DNA of 64,000 nt from Perkinsus olseni (Eukaryota > Perkinsozoa > Perkinsida > Perkinsidae): NCBI GenBank assembly GCA_013115135.1, contig JABANP010000040.1, positions 1-64,000 on the forward strand. The letters run 5' to 3'. Every line of letters begins with the position of its first letter. The stretch's first letter is position 1. Positions 23,501 through 34,352 of the stretch are shown here, piece by piece. The notes under the pieces were generated by a model. The model had not been told where the DNA came from, searched no databases, and saw only the letters and a program-made list of their open reading frames with translations. The position numbers were made by a program, and so were the translations under genes.

Positions 23501-23926
23501 CTTGCCGCCGTCCGTCATAACGCCAAGATGGAGTTCAATGGTATCTGGAAGACTAACCATGAGGTGAAGTATCCTGATGGATCGAGATACATTCGTAAGA
23601 CTGATGCAACAATCTTATTGTCCAAGAAGATCAACGACATGCAGTCCTATGTCCTCGGCGTCCTCGAGCAACACGATCCTGAGAATGATTGGATGGTTCG
23701 TGCTGTTCTCAGACGTTGTGTGCCTAGGTTGCTCCTTGTTCATTGTGGTTTGGATAAGATCATCGAGAACACTCCCGAGGCTTATCTCAACGCTATGGTT
23801 GCTACTTGGATTGCTGACGAGTTTGTCTACTCTAACGGTCTACAGACTAGCGAATTCGCCTTCTACCAGTTCATGCGTTCCCTTCAAGAGAAGTCCGATG
23901 GTGAGGTTACCCCTTCTACCATGTGA
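20539..23926 (+). CDS. NAD-glutamate dehydrogenase with N-terminal ankyrin repeats, copy 1 (frameshifted)
   Basis: The product converts glutamate to 2-oxoglutarate and ammonia with NAD, linking amino acid and carbon metabolism. Residues about 8-100 hold two to three ankyrin repeats (TPLHLAAAGGHM, GMLPIHDAV). The rest is a large NAD-dependent GDH with RGGIRLILSR, PEGGSKGTIL (about residue 647), FGPDENTAGFM (about 704), GGPDGDLGSNEI and NKGGVTSSSMEV. No intron. One extra G in a G-run at 22965-22968 breaks the frame about 810 residues in. Without it the length is 3387 nt, exactly that of copies 2 and 3 after their own indels are removed. The shift sits in a homopolymer, so a sequence error is at least as likely as decay. 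No N-terminal targeting peptide is evident, so a cytosolic enzyme is inferred. Confidence 0.9.
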
Positions 23927-24011
23927 TTTACTAATACTTTTTTTATACAATAGTTATATAGGGGTGCCGTGCACCGGCAGCCACCTTATGTTTTATACTC
24001 GAGCTATCCCT

Positions 24012-24029
24012 CCCGTGTGTCTTAACGGG
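24012..24029 (+). promoter_or_regulatory. Conserved 3' UTR stem-loop of GDH genes
   Basis: CCCGT, an 8-nt loop and ACGGG, about 90 nt after the stop codon. The same element follows all four GDH copies (29295-29312, 33600-33617, 37382-37399), with compatible loop changes. It may act in 3' end formation or stability; that role is inferred. Confidence 0.5.
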
Positions 24030-24151
24030 GGTATCTATTATTGACAAGAAGCTCGCCTGTATAGTGTGTTAAAACTAAACTCTTTGATCTGGCTCAGCCG
24101 TGTTCAGCATTGCGTTCTAGAAGGAGTCGAAATATGGGAGTATTGCTTCTC

Positions 24152-24183
24152 AGCTTCGTGTTCTTGTCGTATTCATCTTCGAA
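24152..24183 (+). promoter_or_regulatory. Predicted leader splice acceptor and 5' UTR of phosphorylase 1
   Basis: TTCTCAG followed by CTTCGTGTTCTTGTC and the ATG 30 nt on. The second phosphorylase copy has the same leader after an AG at 37536-37537, with diverged sequence before it. Confidence 0.55.
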
Positions 24184-25059
24184 ATGGCTGATCCTGATTT
24201 CAAGCCCATGCATGTGACTGTCCGCCGTGAACATTGCCTCGGCAACGGTGGCCTCGGTCGTTTCTGGATCCTCCCCGGATCACGTGATCGCGCTAAGCAT
24301 ATCGCCGACAACTATTTCCGAGATGTTGAGGTGATTCCCTCTCCCCGTGGTCATGACGGTTACATCGGCAAGTACGATGCCCCTGACGGAACTGTCGTCG
24401 ATATCGGCGTCATCTCCACCGGTATGGGGGCCCCGAGTGTTGATATTATCGCCACCGAGATGATCAAGCTTGGTGCTAAGGTCCTTGTTAGGGTCGGTAC
24501 TGCTGGTGCTATGCAGAAGACTCTCAGCATCGGTGATATCGTCATCGCTACTGGTGCTATTCGTGATGAGGGTACCACCAGACACTACATGCCTCTCGAG
24601 TTCCCTGCTCTCGGCTCAGCTGCTGTTGTTACTGCCATGTGTGGTGCTGCTCAGCTAGAGCTCGAGGAAGAGGATGAGCATACTGAGGGTGGTGCTCAGT
24701 GGATCTATGATGCCGGTCCGGTTCATACCAAGGATTCTCTCATGGCCAGAGAATTCAAGTTTGGCCCGTATGGTCCTGAACACAAACGCTATATGGAGGT
24801 GTTGGAAAAGCTCGGATGCTTGGCCTCTGAGATGGAAGTTGCCATGTTATTCACCCTAGGACAGGTGTATGGTGTTAAGACCGGTTGTGTTCTTGCTCTT
24901 ATTGGTGGTGGTAGTGACCCCATTTCTGATAAGGCCAACCTCAAGAGCGAGGCAGTTGCCCGTTCATGCAGAATTGTGTGCCGTGGTATGGCTCAGTTGA
25001 AGAAGAATATGGATAGATTCGCCAGTAAGGCGTCGTTGCTGGGTCGTAGCGATGAGTAA
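24184..25059 (+). CDS. Nucleoside (uridine-type) phosphorylase, copy 1
   Basis: Intact, intronless, 291 residues. It belongs to the PNP/UDP phosphorylase family, which splits nucleosides into base and ribose-1-phosphate in pyrimidine or purine salvage. Family motifs: LPGSRDRAKHIA near the start (phosphate-binding G-x-R type), STGMGAPS, RVGTAGAMQ, GDIVIATGAIRDEG, HYMPLEFPAL and SEMEVAMLFTL near the end. The MPLEFPA stretch and overall length favour uridine phosphorylase over the other family members, but substrate is not certain. It lies between GDH1 and GDH2 on the same strand. A second copy at 37568 differs mostly at silent positions. Confidence 0.9.
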   Translation: MADPDFKPMHVTVRREHCLGNGGLGRFWILPGSRDRAKHIADNYFRDVEVIPSPRGHDGYIGKYDAPDGTVVDIGVISTGMGAPSVDIIATEMIKLGAKVLVRVGTAGAMQKTLSIGDIVIATGAIRDEGTTRHYMPLEFPALGSAAVVTAMCGAAQLELEEEDEHTEGGAQWIYDAGPVHTKDSLMAREFKFGPYGPEHKRYMEVLEKLGCLASEMEVAMLFTLGQVYGVKTGCVLALIGGGSDPISDKANLKSEAVARSCRIVCRGMAQLKKNMDRFASKASLLGRSDE

Positions 25060-25795
25060 GTCTGTGACGTCTATGGTACCGAGAGATCTTGGTGCCTCGT
25101 CGTGCACAGTCCAATAACAATACTATTGACGGCGGCCTGGTTCCCAAATTTATCGTGATAATAATAATATTGATGTGCGGTTGTCCGCTGATACTTGTTC
25201 TGTACTCCATTCATGTCATCATCAGAGCCTTGTGATCCTTCTGCCAGGAGAATGGTTTCTGAAACCTTGCTTCTGGAATGTTTATGCTGCAGCCTTCGTC
25301 TGTTTTTATTTCCTCCAGTGAGTATGCTTTGTGTTCTGTAGACTCAATTGCCTCTAGATTGTGTTGATGATATCTCTTCAGGGAAAAAGATAATGCCAAT
25401 TTCGATCGAGTCAGAATTGTGTGCATTATAGATTGCGATATTATAGACAGCAGCTGGAGGTGAATGAGTCCATGTTCGTGCTATCACCCTATTACTTCAT
25501 CTCCACTCTCCATCTTTCTAGCTCAGCACGATGCCCTATCGTTACGAGATCGGGTCTTAGTGCAATGTGAAAGTAAGGTGCACTGCACCCATTCGCATAG
25601 AGCTCGTTCACGTTTGACCCTGGTCAGCCTCTTTTTGATCTATCTAGCGTTGCGATATCCAGAAGCTACTACAGCTACTCGAGCTTAAGTCAAGCTAGAG
25701 AGACCCAAACGAGCCGTGTAAAGTGCAATTTCATCAGCGCAAGTATTGAGTCGTGTTTTGTATTCTCCTCGCTACGAAGGTTCACAGGCTTTTTC
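25060..25795. other. Array spacer
   Basis: No gene. The first 140 bp match the region after the second phosphorylase copy (38444 on), so the duplicated unit extends past the stop codon. The remainder is unique. Confidence 0.6.
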
Positions 25796-25822
25796 AGTTT
25801 CTATTTTTATAAAACCCCTACT

Positions 25823-28800
25823 ATGGATTCCGCAACCACACACGTTGTTTCTTCACTACTTGAGGCTGCCTATGAAGGCGATATCAATCGCATGAAGGAT
25901 CTATTGGCCAGTAACTCCGGTCTATCTGTTAATGTTCAAGACTATGATAAGAGGACTCCTCTTCACTTGGCTGCTGCTGGTGGTCATATGGATGCCGTCC
26001 AATACTTGTTGGGTAAGGGAGCTCAGTTGAAGCCTGATCGCTTCGGTATGCTCCCTATTCATGATGCTGTTGTGAACCATCATAACGACATCAAGGAAGT
26101 CCTCAGTCAGCTCGACCTCAAGTGCGATGATGGTATGTGTTATCTCCCTCCTGAGAAGGAGAGTGCTCTGAAGGAGCAGGTGAAGAAACACCAACATCTC
26201 CCTGACTCCTGAGGACTTGGAGACTAAGATGACTCAGGTCTTCTCTATCATCATGAAGGAAGGCGTTCTCGCTGCTGGCTCCCTGTGGCAGGAGATCGTC
26301 TACTACTTTACTGAGCTCGGCCTCCATCCCAGCTACTTCAAGCACTTCACCAGTGTTCAGATCGCCAGGCATATTCATTGCCTCATTGCTGCTAAGAAGG
26401 TTTCTCAGGCTACTAGGTCTGACTATATCCACTTCGAGATCGAGGACGTGGATTCGGCCTTCTATCTTACCACTATGGAGCCCGAGAAGATCGCCATCAC
26501 TGATGCCAAGGTTGCCGAGTATGTCAACGGTGCTCAGGACTGCGGTTTCTCTATCACCTTCCTCAAGTCCGAGAAGCCTCCCCATGCCTGAAGGGAAGTT
26601 CCCTCTCGGCGTTCTCGTTGTTGAGAAGCAAAAGTTCGAGTCTGGTGTTAAGTTCGAGGACATGATGGACGAGACCGACCTTCAGGTCGTGGCCACCCCT
26701 CGATTCCTCGAGGAGAGATCTACTGAAGTACAGAAGCTTTATCAGACTCTTATCGATCAGACCATGGCTGCTCGCAACACTGTTGTTAAAGTGTTCGACG
26801 CTCCTGCTGATTTGGTGCAGAAGTCCGGCGCCCAAGTGTTGCAGTTTGCTGCCTATGATGTAGATCGTAAGGGTAAAGCTTACATCTCTGAGATCAACGA
26901 GTGCTTCCGTTCTCATAACGTCGAGCCCAAGAGATTCTACGTGGACTCCTTCGCCAACGGTATTGTCACCTACACCTGCTTCTTCGATCCTACTTTCCAG
27001 GGTGAGGTCTTGGAAAAGCTCGCTCAAACTCTCCGTTATGTGAGCCATTTCAAGCATAACCCGAAGAAGTCCGCTCTGGTTTGGGATCTTGTACTCAAGA
27101 ATAAGATCACACCCGAGCATGCTATCTTCCTCATTACTGCGGCCAAATTCATCTTCTCATTCTTCCCTAAGGAGACTGAGGAGTATCTTACTTTGGCCGA
27201 TTATTTCAAGAATGATCCGTCCAAGAAGAGCGAGTTGGATACGTTGTTCAGAGATACCATGGCTAATGCTATCACTTATGAGAGGATCTACGATGCTCTT
27301 ACTTCCAACTATCAACTCACTCTCCCTATGTTCGACGACTTCAAGAAGGTTGCCACTGGTGAATGCAAGCCCTTCTACAATAAGGAGTTGGCCGCTAAGA
27401 TTGATGATCAGGTTGGATCTCGTCTCGATGCGAAGATCTTGAAGACTCTCTTGAAGCTCAGCGCTCATCTACAGATGACCAACTTCTTCAAGGCTGGTAC
27501 AGCTTCTGCTATCGCAATGAGGTTCGACGGTGAGGTCTTGGCTGATCGTCCGAGGACCCTCTTCCCTACTATCCCTTATGCCGTCTATCTTGTCGTTGGC
27601 AAGAGCTTCTACGGCTTCCACATCCGATTTACTGAAATCGCTCGTGGTGGTATCAGGCTTATCCTCTCTAGGAACAAACAGGTCTACAAGAAGAACTGCG
27701 CCACTTTGTTGGAGGAGAACTACAACTTGGCCTACACTCAGCAGCTTAAGAACAAGGATATCCCTGAGGGCGGATCTAAGGGTACCATTCTCATGGATAC
27801 GGACTCTCAGAACTTGAAGACCAGTGGTCGTGAGGCCTTCAATAACTACATCGACGCTCTTCTTGATTGTATCCTCGCCAAGGAGACCGGCCTCTACTCC
27901 AACCTCTCCAAGCCTGAGATGCTCTTCTTCGGCCCCGATGAGAATACTGCTGGATTCATGAAATTGGGTGCTTTAAGAGCCAAGGCTCGTGGTTACAAAT
28001 ATTGGAAGTCTCTGACTACCGGCAAGTCCGTCGTCCTCGGTGGTATTCCTCATGATAAGTACGCCATGACCACCAACTCCATCCATCAGTACGTTCTCGA
28101 GCTTTTGGATAAGTTGGGTCTTGAGGAGTCTAAGCTCACCAAGGTCATGTCCGGTGGTCCCGATGGTGATCTTGGTTCTAACGAGATTCTCATCTCTAAG
28201 GATAAGACAGTTGCCATTTGTGATGGTACCGGTGTTGCTTATGATCCTCAGGGATTGAACAGAGAGGAGCTCACTCGTCTCGCTCATCTCAGAGTTGGTG
28301 TTTCCAGCTTCTCTCGTGATAAGCTATCAAGTGATCCAAAGGCATTCTTGGTCACCGTTGACGATAAGGATGTAACTCTACCTAATGGTGATCACTTCAA
28401 GTCCGGTGTTGAGGTCCGAAATCACTTCCCAGAGATGGAGTACTTCTCCGCTGATCTCTTCATTCCTTGTGGTGGTCGTCCTGCTACTATCAACATTGGT
28501 AATGTTGATAAGACCATGTTCAACCCTGAGACCAAGGAGCTCAAGTTCAAGTATGTTGTGGAAGGTGCCAACTTGTACTTCACTGATGATGCTCGTCGTT
28601 ATCTTGAGGATGCTGGTGTGGAACAGTTCAAGGATGCTTCCACCAACAAGGGTGGTGTTACTTCCAGCAGTATGGAAGTGTTCGCCGCCTTGTGTATGGA
28701 CAAGGACGATCATGATAAATTCCTCTGCGCTCCTGATGCGACTAGTGCTGCTCCTGAGTTCTACGAACAGTACGTACAGGAGATCCTTGCCGCCGTCCGT

Positions 28801-29211
28801 CATAACGCCAAGATGGAGTTCAATGGTATCTGGAAGACTAACCATGAGGTGAAGTATCCTGATGGATCGAGATACATTCGTAAGACTGATGCAACAATCT
28901 TATTGTCCAAGAAGATCAACGACATGCAGTCCTATGTCCTCGGCGTCCTCGAGCAACACGATCCTGAGAATGATTGGATGGTTCGTGCTGTTCTCAGACG
29001 TTGTGTGCCTAGGTTGCTCCTTGTTCATTGTGGTTTGGATAAGATCATCGAGAACACTCCCGAGGCTTATCTCAACGCTATGGTTGCTACTTGGATTGCT
29101 GACGAGTTTGTCTACTCTAACGGTCTACAGACTAGCGAATTCGCCTTCTACCAGTTCATGCGTTCCCTTCAAGAGAAGTCCGATGGTGAGGTTACCCCTT
29201 CTACCATGTGA
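25823..29211 (+). CDS. Ankyrin-GDH fusion, copy 2 (two frameshifts)
   Basis: Same gene as copy 1, nearly identical along its length. Two single-base insertions break the frame: an extra A in the A-run at 26186-26188 and an extra C in the C-run at 26580-26583. Between them the reading frame is shifted for about 130 codons, with no stop relieving it. With both removed the gene is 3387 nt and 1128 residues. All GDH motifs listed for copy 1 are present, and from about 26585 to the stop the frame is intact. The leader acceptor is at 25796-25797. The lesions differ from those of the other copies. Confidence 0.88.
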
Positions 29212-30103
29212 GTCACTTTTTTATACAATAGCTATATGGGCCACCGTCCATCGGTAATCGCCTAATCCTTTATAATACGAGTTTACTTTTCCTTCCCGTG
29301 CGTCTCAACGGGAATGTCTGTTATTGACCTTTGTTGTATAGTGTGTTGAAACTAAACTGTTTGATCTGGCTGACTGTTTCGAGTGTTTTGTTCGGTCATG
29401 ACTTTGGTTGGGTTTCGTGGTGTAGTTCGGAGAGCACCATTCATGAGCGCTTATCGTGGTTGCCATTAGTGGATGAATCCTCACGGCGATTCTTTACCAA
29501 GAGAGTATCGAGATGGTCGCAAAAATATATAAAAATTGCGATGTTGTTTAGTCGAACCCTATCTCATTCTTGTGGCCGCGACGCGATCTTGATGGATCTA
29601 CCCTCTGAACAGGAGGAATATTTATCCCAGGACTTACACAGTTGTTTCTTTAGCTCATGCCGAATGACGCAGTTTGAATGGATTGTTGTGTTTTCGGGCT
29701 GCTGATTTGCACATATCCCGGACGGAACACTCCCTCGCAACGGGATGCCCTCTTTTCTCCACAAGCAGTCAGTGTTTGGCGAGGCTGTGTGATCTACCAA
29801 CATTTCTTTCTCTTTTTCTGTCAGTGTTTGGCAAGGCTATGTGATCCACCAACATTTCTTTCTCTTTCTCCGTCAGTGTTTGGCAAGGCTGTGTGATCCA
29901 CCAACATTTCTTTCTCTCCTTCCCCGTCAGCCCGATTTCCTCCGATTTGTTGTTTTCTGAGTAGCCTCATGAGCTTTGGGATATCTAGTGAAGCTGTGCT
30001 AGCTGTATGGGCTTAAGCTAGAGAGGGTGTCTGGTGTGCTCAGTCGTAAGCACAGTCTCGGTGTGATAACCTTCACAGTTTATGCAAATCCATTGTGCCC
30101 TGC
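29212..30103. other. Array spacer with 52-bp triple repeat
   Basis: Contains the conserved GDH 3' UTR, then a part that aligns with the GDH3-GDH4 spacer (33517-34326), so the duplicated unit includes it. No coding support. Confidence 0.6.
29768..29927 (+). repeat. 52-bp tandem repeat, three copies
   Basis: GTCAGTGTTTGGC... units start at 29768, 29820 and 29872. They differ by a few bases and end in a TTCTTTCTCT pyrimidine run. Absent from the homologous spacer before GDH4. Confidence 0.9.
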
Positions 30104-30130
30104 AGTTTCTATTTTTATAAAACCCCTAAT

Positions 30131-33100
30131 ATGGATTCCGCAACCACAAACGTTGTTTCTTCATTACTTGAGGCTGCCTATGAAGGCGATATCAATCGCA
30201 TGAAGGATCTATTGGCCAGTAACTCCGGTCTATCTGTTAATGTTCAAGACTATGATAAGAGGACTCCTCTTCACTTGGCTGCTGCTGGTGGTCATATGGA
30301 TGCCGTCCAATACTTGTTGGGTGAGGGCGCTCAGTTGAAGCCTGATCGCTTCGGTATGCTCCCTATTCATGATGCTGTTGTGAACCATCATAACGACATC
30401 AAGGAAGTCCTCAGTCAGCTCGACCTCAAGTGCGATGATGGTATGTGTTATCTCCCTCCTGAGAAGGAGAGTGCTCTGAAGGAGCAGGTGAAGAACACCA
30501 ACATCTCCCTGACTCCTGAGGACTTGGAGACTAAGATGACTCAGGTCTTCTCTATCATCATGAAGGAAGGCGTTCTCGCTGCTGGCTCCCTGTGGCAGGA
30601 GATCGTCTACTACTTTACTGAGCTCGGCCTCCATCCCAGCTACTTCAAGCACTTCACCAGTGTTCAGATCGCCAGGCATATTCATTGCCTCATTGCTGCT
30701 AAGAAGGTTTCTCAGGCTACTAAGTCTGACTATATCCACTTCGAGATCGAGGACGTGGATTCGGCCTTCTATCTTACCACTATGGAGCCCGAGAAGATCG
30801 CCATCACTGATGCCAAGGTTGCCGAGTATGTCAACGGTGCTCAGGACTGCGGCTTCTCTATTACCTTCCTCAAGTCCGAGAAGCCTCCCATGCCTGAAGG
30901 GAAGTTCCCTCTCGGCGTCGTTGTTGTTGAGAAGCAAAAATTCGAGTCTGGTGTTAAGTTCGAGGACATGATGGACGAGACCGACCTTCAGGTCGTGGCC
31001 ACCCCTCGATTCCTCAAGGAGAGATCTACTGAAGTACAGAAGCTTTATCAGACTCTTATCGATCAGACCATGGCTGGTCGCAACACTGTTGTTAAAGTGT
31101 TCGACGCTCCTGCTGATTTGGTCCAGAAGTCCGGCGCCCAAGTGTTGCAGTTTGCTGCCTATGATGTAGATCGTAAGGGTAAAGCTTACATCTCTGAGAT
31201 CAACGAGTGCTTCCGTTCTCATAACGTCGAGCCCAAGAGATTCTACGTGGACTCCTTCGCCAACGGTATTGTCACTTACACCTGCTTCTTCGATCCTACT
31301 TTCCAGGGTGAGGTCTTGGAAAAGCTCGCTCAAACTCTCCGTTATGTGAGCCATTTCAAGCATAACCCGAAGAAGTCCGCTCTGGTTTGGGATCTTGTAC
31401 TGAAGAATAAGATCACACCCGAGCATGCTATCTTCCTCATTACTGCGGCCAAATTCATCTTCTCATTCTTCCCTAAGGAGACTGAGGAGTATCTTACTTT
31501 GGCCGATTATTTCAAGAATGATCCGTCCAAGAAGAGCGAGTTGGATACGTTGTTCAGAGATACCATGGCTAATGCTATCACTTATGAGAGGATCTACGAT
31601 GCTCTTACTTCCAACTATCAACTCACTCTCCCTATGTTCGACGACTTCAAGAAGGTTGCCACTGGTGAATGCAAGCCCTTCTACAATAAGGAGTTGGCCG
31701 CTAAGATTGATGATCAGGTTGGATCTCGTCTCGATGCGAAGATCTTGAAGACTCTCTTGAAGCTCAGCGCTCATCTACAGATGACCAACTTCTTCAAGGC
31801 TGGTACAGCTTCTGCTATCGCAATGAGGTTCGACGGTGAGGTCTTGGCTGATCGTCCGAGGACCCTCTTCCTACTATCCCTTATGCCGTCTATCTTGTCG
31901 TTGGCAAGAGCTTCTACGGCTTCCACATCCGATTTACTGAAATCGCTCGTGGTGGTATCAGGCTTATCCTCTCTAGGAACAAACAGGTCTACAAGAAGAA
32001 CTGCGCCACTTTGTTGGAGGAGAACTACAACTTGGCCTACACTCAGCAGCTTAAGAACAAGGATATCCCTGAGGGCGGATCTAAGGGTACCATTCTCATG
32101 GATACGGACTCTCAGAACTTGAAGACCAGTGGTCGTGAGGCCTTCAATAACTACATCGACGCTCTTCTTGATTGTATCCTCGCCAAGGAGACCGGCCTCT
32201 ACTCCAACCTCTCCAAGCCTGAGATGCTCTTCTTCGGCCCCGATGAGAATACTGCTGGATTCATGAAATTGGGTGCTTTAAGAGCCAAGGCTCGTGGTTA
32301 CACATATTGGAAGTCTCTGACTACCGGCAAGTCCGTCGTCCTCGGTGGTATTCCTCATGATAAGTACGCCATGACCACAAACTCCATCCATCAGTACGTT
32401 CTCGAGCTTTTGGATAAGTTGGGTCTTGAGGAGTCTAAGCTTACCAAGGTCATGTCCGGTGGTCCCGATGGTGATCTTGGTTCTAACGAGATTCTCATCT
32501 CTAAGGATAAGACAATTGCCATTTGTGATGGTACCGGTGTTGCTTATGATCCTCAGGGATTGAACAGAGAGGAGCTCACTCGTCTCGCTCATCTCAGAGT
32601 TGGTGTTTCCAGCTTCTCTCGTGATAAGCTATCAAGTGATCCAAAGGCATTCTTGGTCACCGTTGACGATAAGGATGTAACTCTACCTAATGGTGATCAC
32701 TTCAAGTCCGGTGTTGAGGTCCGAAATCACTTCCCAGAGATGGAGTACTTCTCCGCTGATCTCTTCATTCCTTGTGGTGGTCGTCCTGGTACTATCAACA
32801 TTGGTAATGTTGATAAGACCATGTTCAACCCTGAGACCAAGGAGCTCAAGTTCAAGTATGTTGTGGAAGGTGCCAACTTGTACTTCACTGATGATGCTCG
32901 TCGTTATCTTGAGGATGCTGGTGTGGAACAGTTCAAGGATGCTTCCACCAACAAGGGTGGTGTTACTTCCAGCAGTATGGAAGTGTTCGCCGCCTTGTGT
33001 ATGGACAAGGACGATCATGATAAATTCCTCTGCGCTCCTGATGCGACTAGTGCTGCTCCTGAGTTCTACGAACAGTACGTACAGGAGATCCTTGCCGCCG

Positions 33101-33516
33101 TCCGTCATAACGCCAAGATGGAGTTCAATGGTATCTGGAAGACTAACCATGAGGTGAAGTATCCTGATGGATCGAGATACATTCGTAAGACTGATGCAAC
33201 AATCTTATTGTCCAAGAAGATCAACGACATGCAGTCCTATGTCCTCGGCGTCCTCGAGCAACACGATCCTGAGAATGATTGGATGGTTCGTGCTGTTCTC
33301 AGACGTTGTGTGCCTAGGTTGCTCCTTGTTCATTGTGGTTTGGATAAGATCATCGAGAACACTCCCGAGGCTTATCTCAACGCTATGGTTGCTACTTGGA
33401 TTGCTGACGAGTTTGTCTACTCTAACGGTCTACAGACTAGCGAATTCGCCTTCTACCAGTTCATGCGTTCCCTTCAAGAGAAGTCCGATGGTGAGGTTAC
33501 CCCTTCTACCATGTGA
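30131..33516 (+). CDS. Ankyrin-GDH fusion, copy 3 (one frameshift)
   Basis: Same gene as copies 1 and 2. One C is missing from the C-run at about 31869-31871 (CTCTTCCTACT instead of CTCTTCCCTACT), which shifts the frame after about 579 codons; downstream the correct frame continues to the stop. Restored length is again 3387 nt. The start is the ATG at 30131; an earlier in-frame stretch lies upstream of the predicted leader acceptor (30104-30105) and is not used. Small amino-acid differences from copies 1-2 lie mainly in residues 180-320. Confidence 0.88.
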
Positions 33517-34326
33517 GTCACTTTTTTATACAATAGCTATATGGGCCACCGTCCATCGATAGACGACTAATCCTTTATATTCCGAGTTTTCCTTTCCTTC
33601 CCGTGCGTCTTAACGGGAATGTCTGTTATCGACAAAAAGCTCGTTTGTATAGTGTTTGAAACTAAACTGTTTGATCTGGCTGAATTGATTCGAGTGTTTT
33701 GTTCGGTCATGACTTTGGATGGGTTTTGGGGTTTAGTTAGAAGGTGTGTGTCATTCACGAGCGTTCATCGTGGTTGCGCCGTTCGCTCATGGATTCTCTC
33801 TCATGGCGATTCTTTGGCATGAGAGTATTGAAATGGTCGCAAAAGGTTTGGCATCGAGTCTTCGATGGTTAGTTGGTGGAGCCCACATCACGTTCTGGTG
33901 GCAGCCACGTGATCCTCATAGTCCTGTCGTCGTTGTATTATCGCCATTCATCTCATGACTAATAAAATTGTTTCTTTAGTTCGTCCGGAATGACGCGGTT
34001 TAAGTGGGTTGTTGTGTTTTGGGGCTCCCGATGTGAGCATCTCCCATACGGAGCACCCCCTCACTACGGATGCCCCTTCTTTCCATAGGCCGTCAGCAAT
34101 CAGTACCGCTGTGTGCCCACCAGCCTTTCTCCTCCATTGACGTTTCTCATCAGCCTTGCTACTTCGATTGGTTTTTTAGTTAGCTTCATGAGCTTTGGGA
34201 TATCTAGTGAAGCTGTGCTAGCTGTGTCGGCTTAAGCTAGAGAGGGGCGTCTCCGGTGTCCTCAGTCGTAAGCGCAGTCTCGGTGTGATGGCTTTCGCAG
34301 TTCATGTAAATCCATTGTGCCCTATA
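33517..34326. other. Array spacer
   Basis: Homologous to the GDH2-GDH3 spacer over most of its length, including the conserved 3' UTR stem-loop and the last 150 bp before the leader acceptor. It lacks the 52-bp triple repeat. No gene. Confidence 0.6.
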
Positions 34327-34352
34327 GTTTCTATTTTTATTAAACCCCTAAT

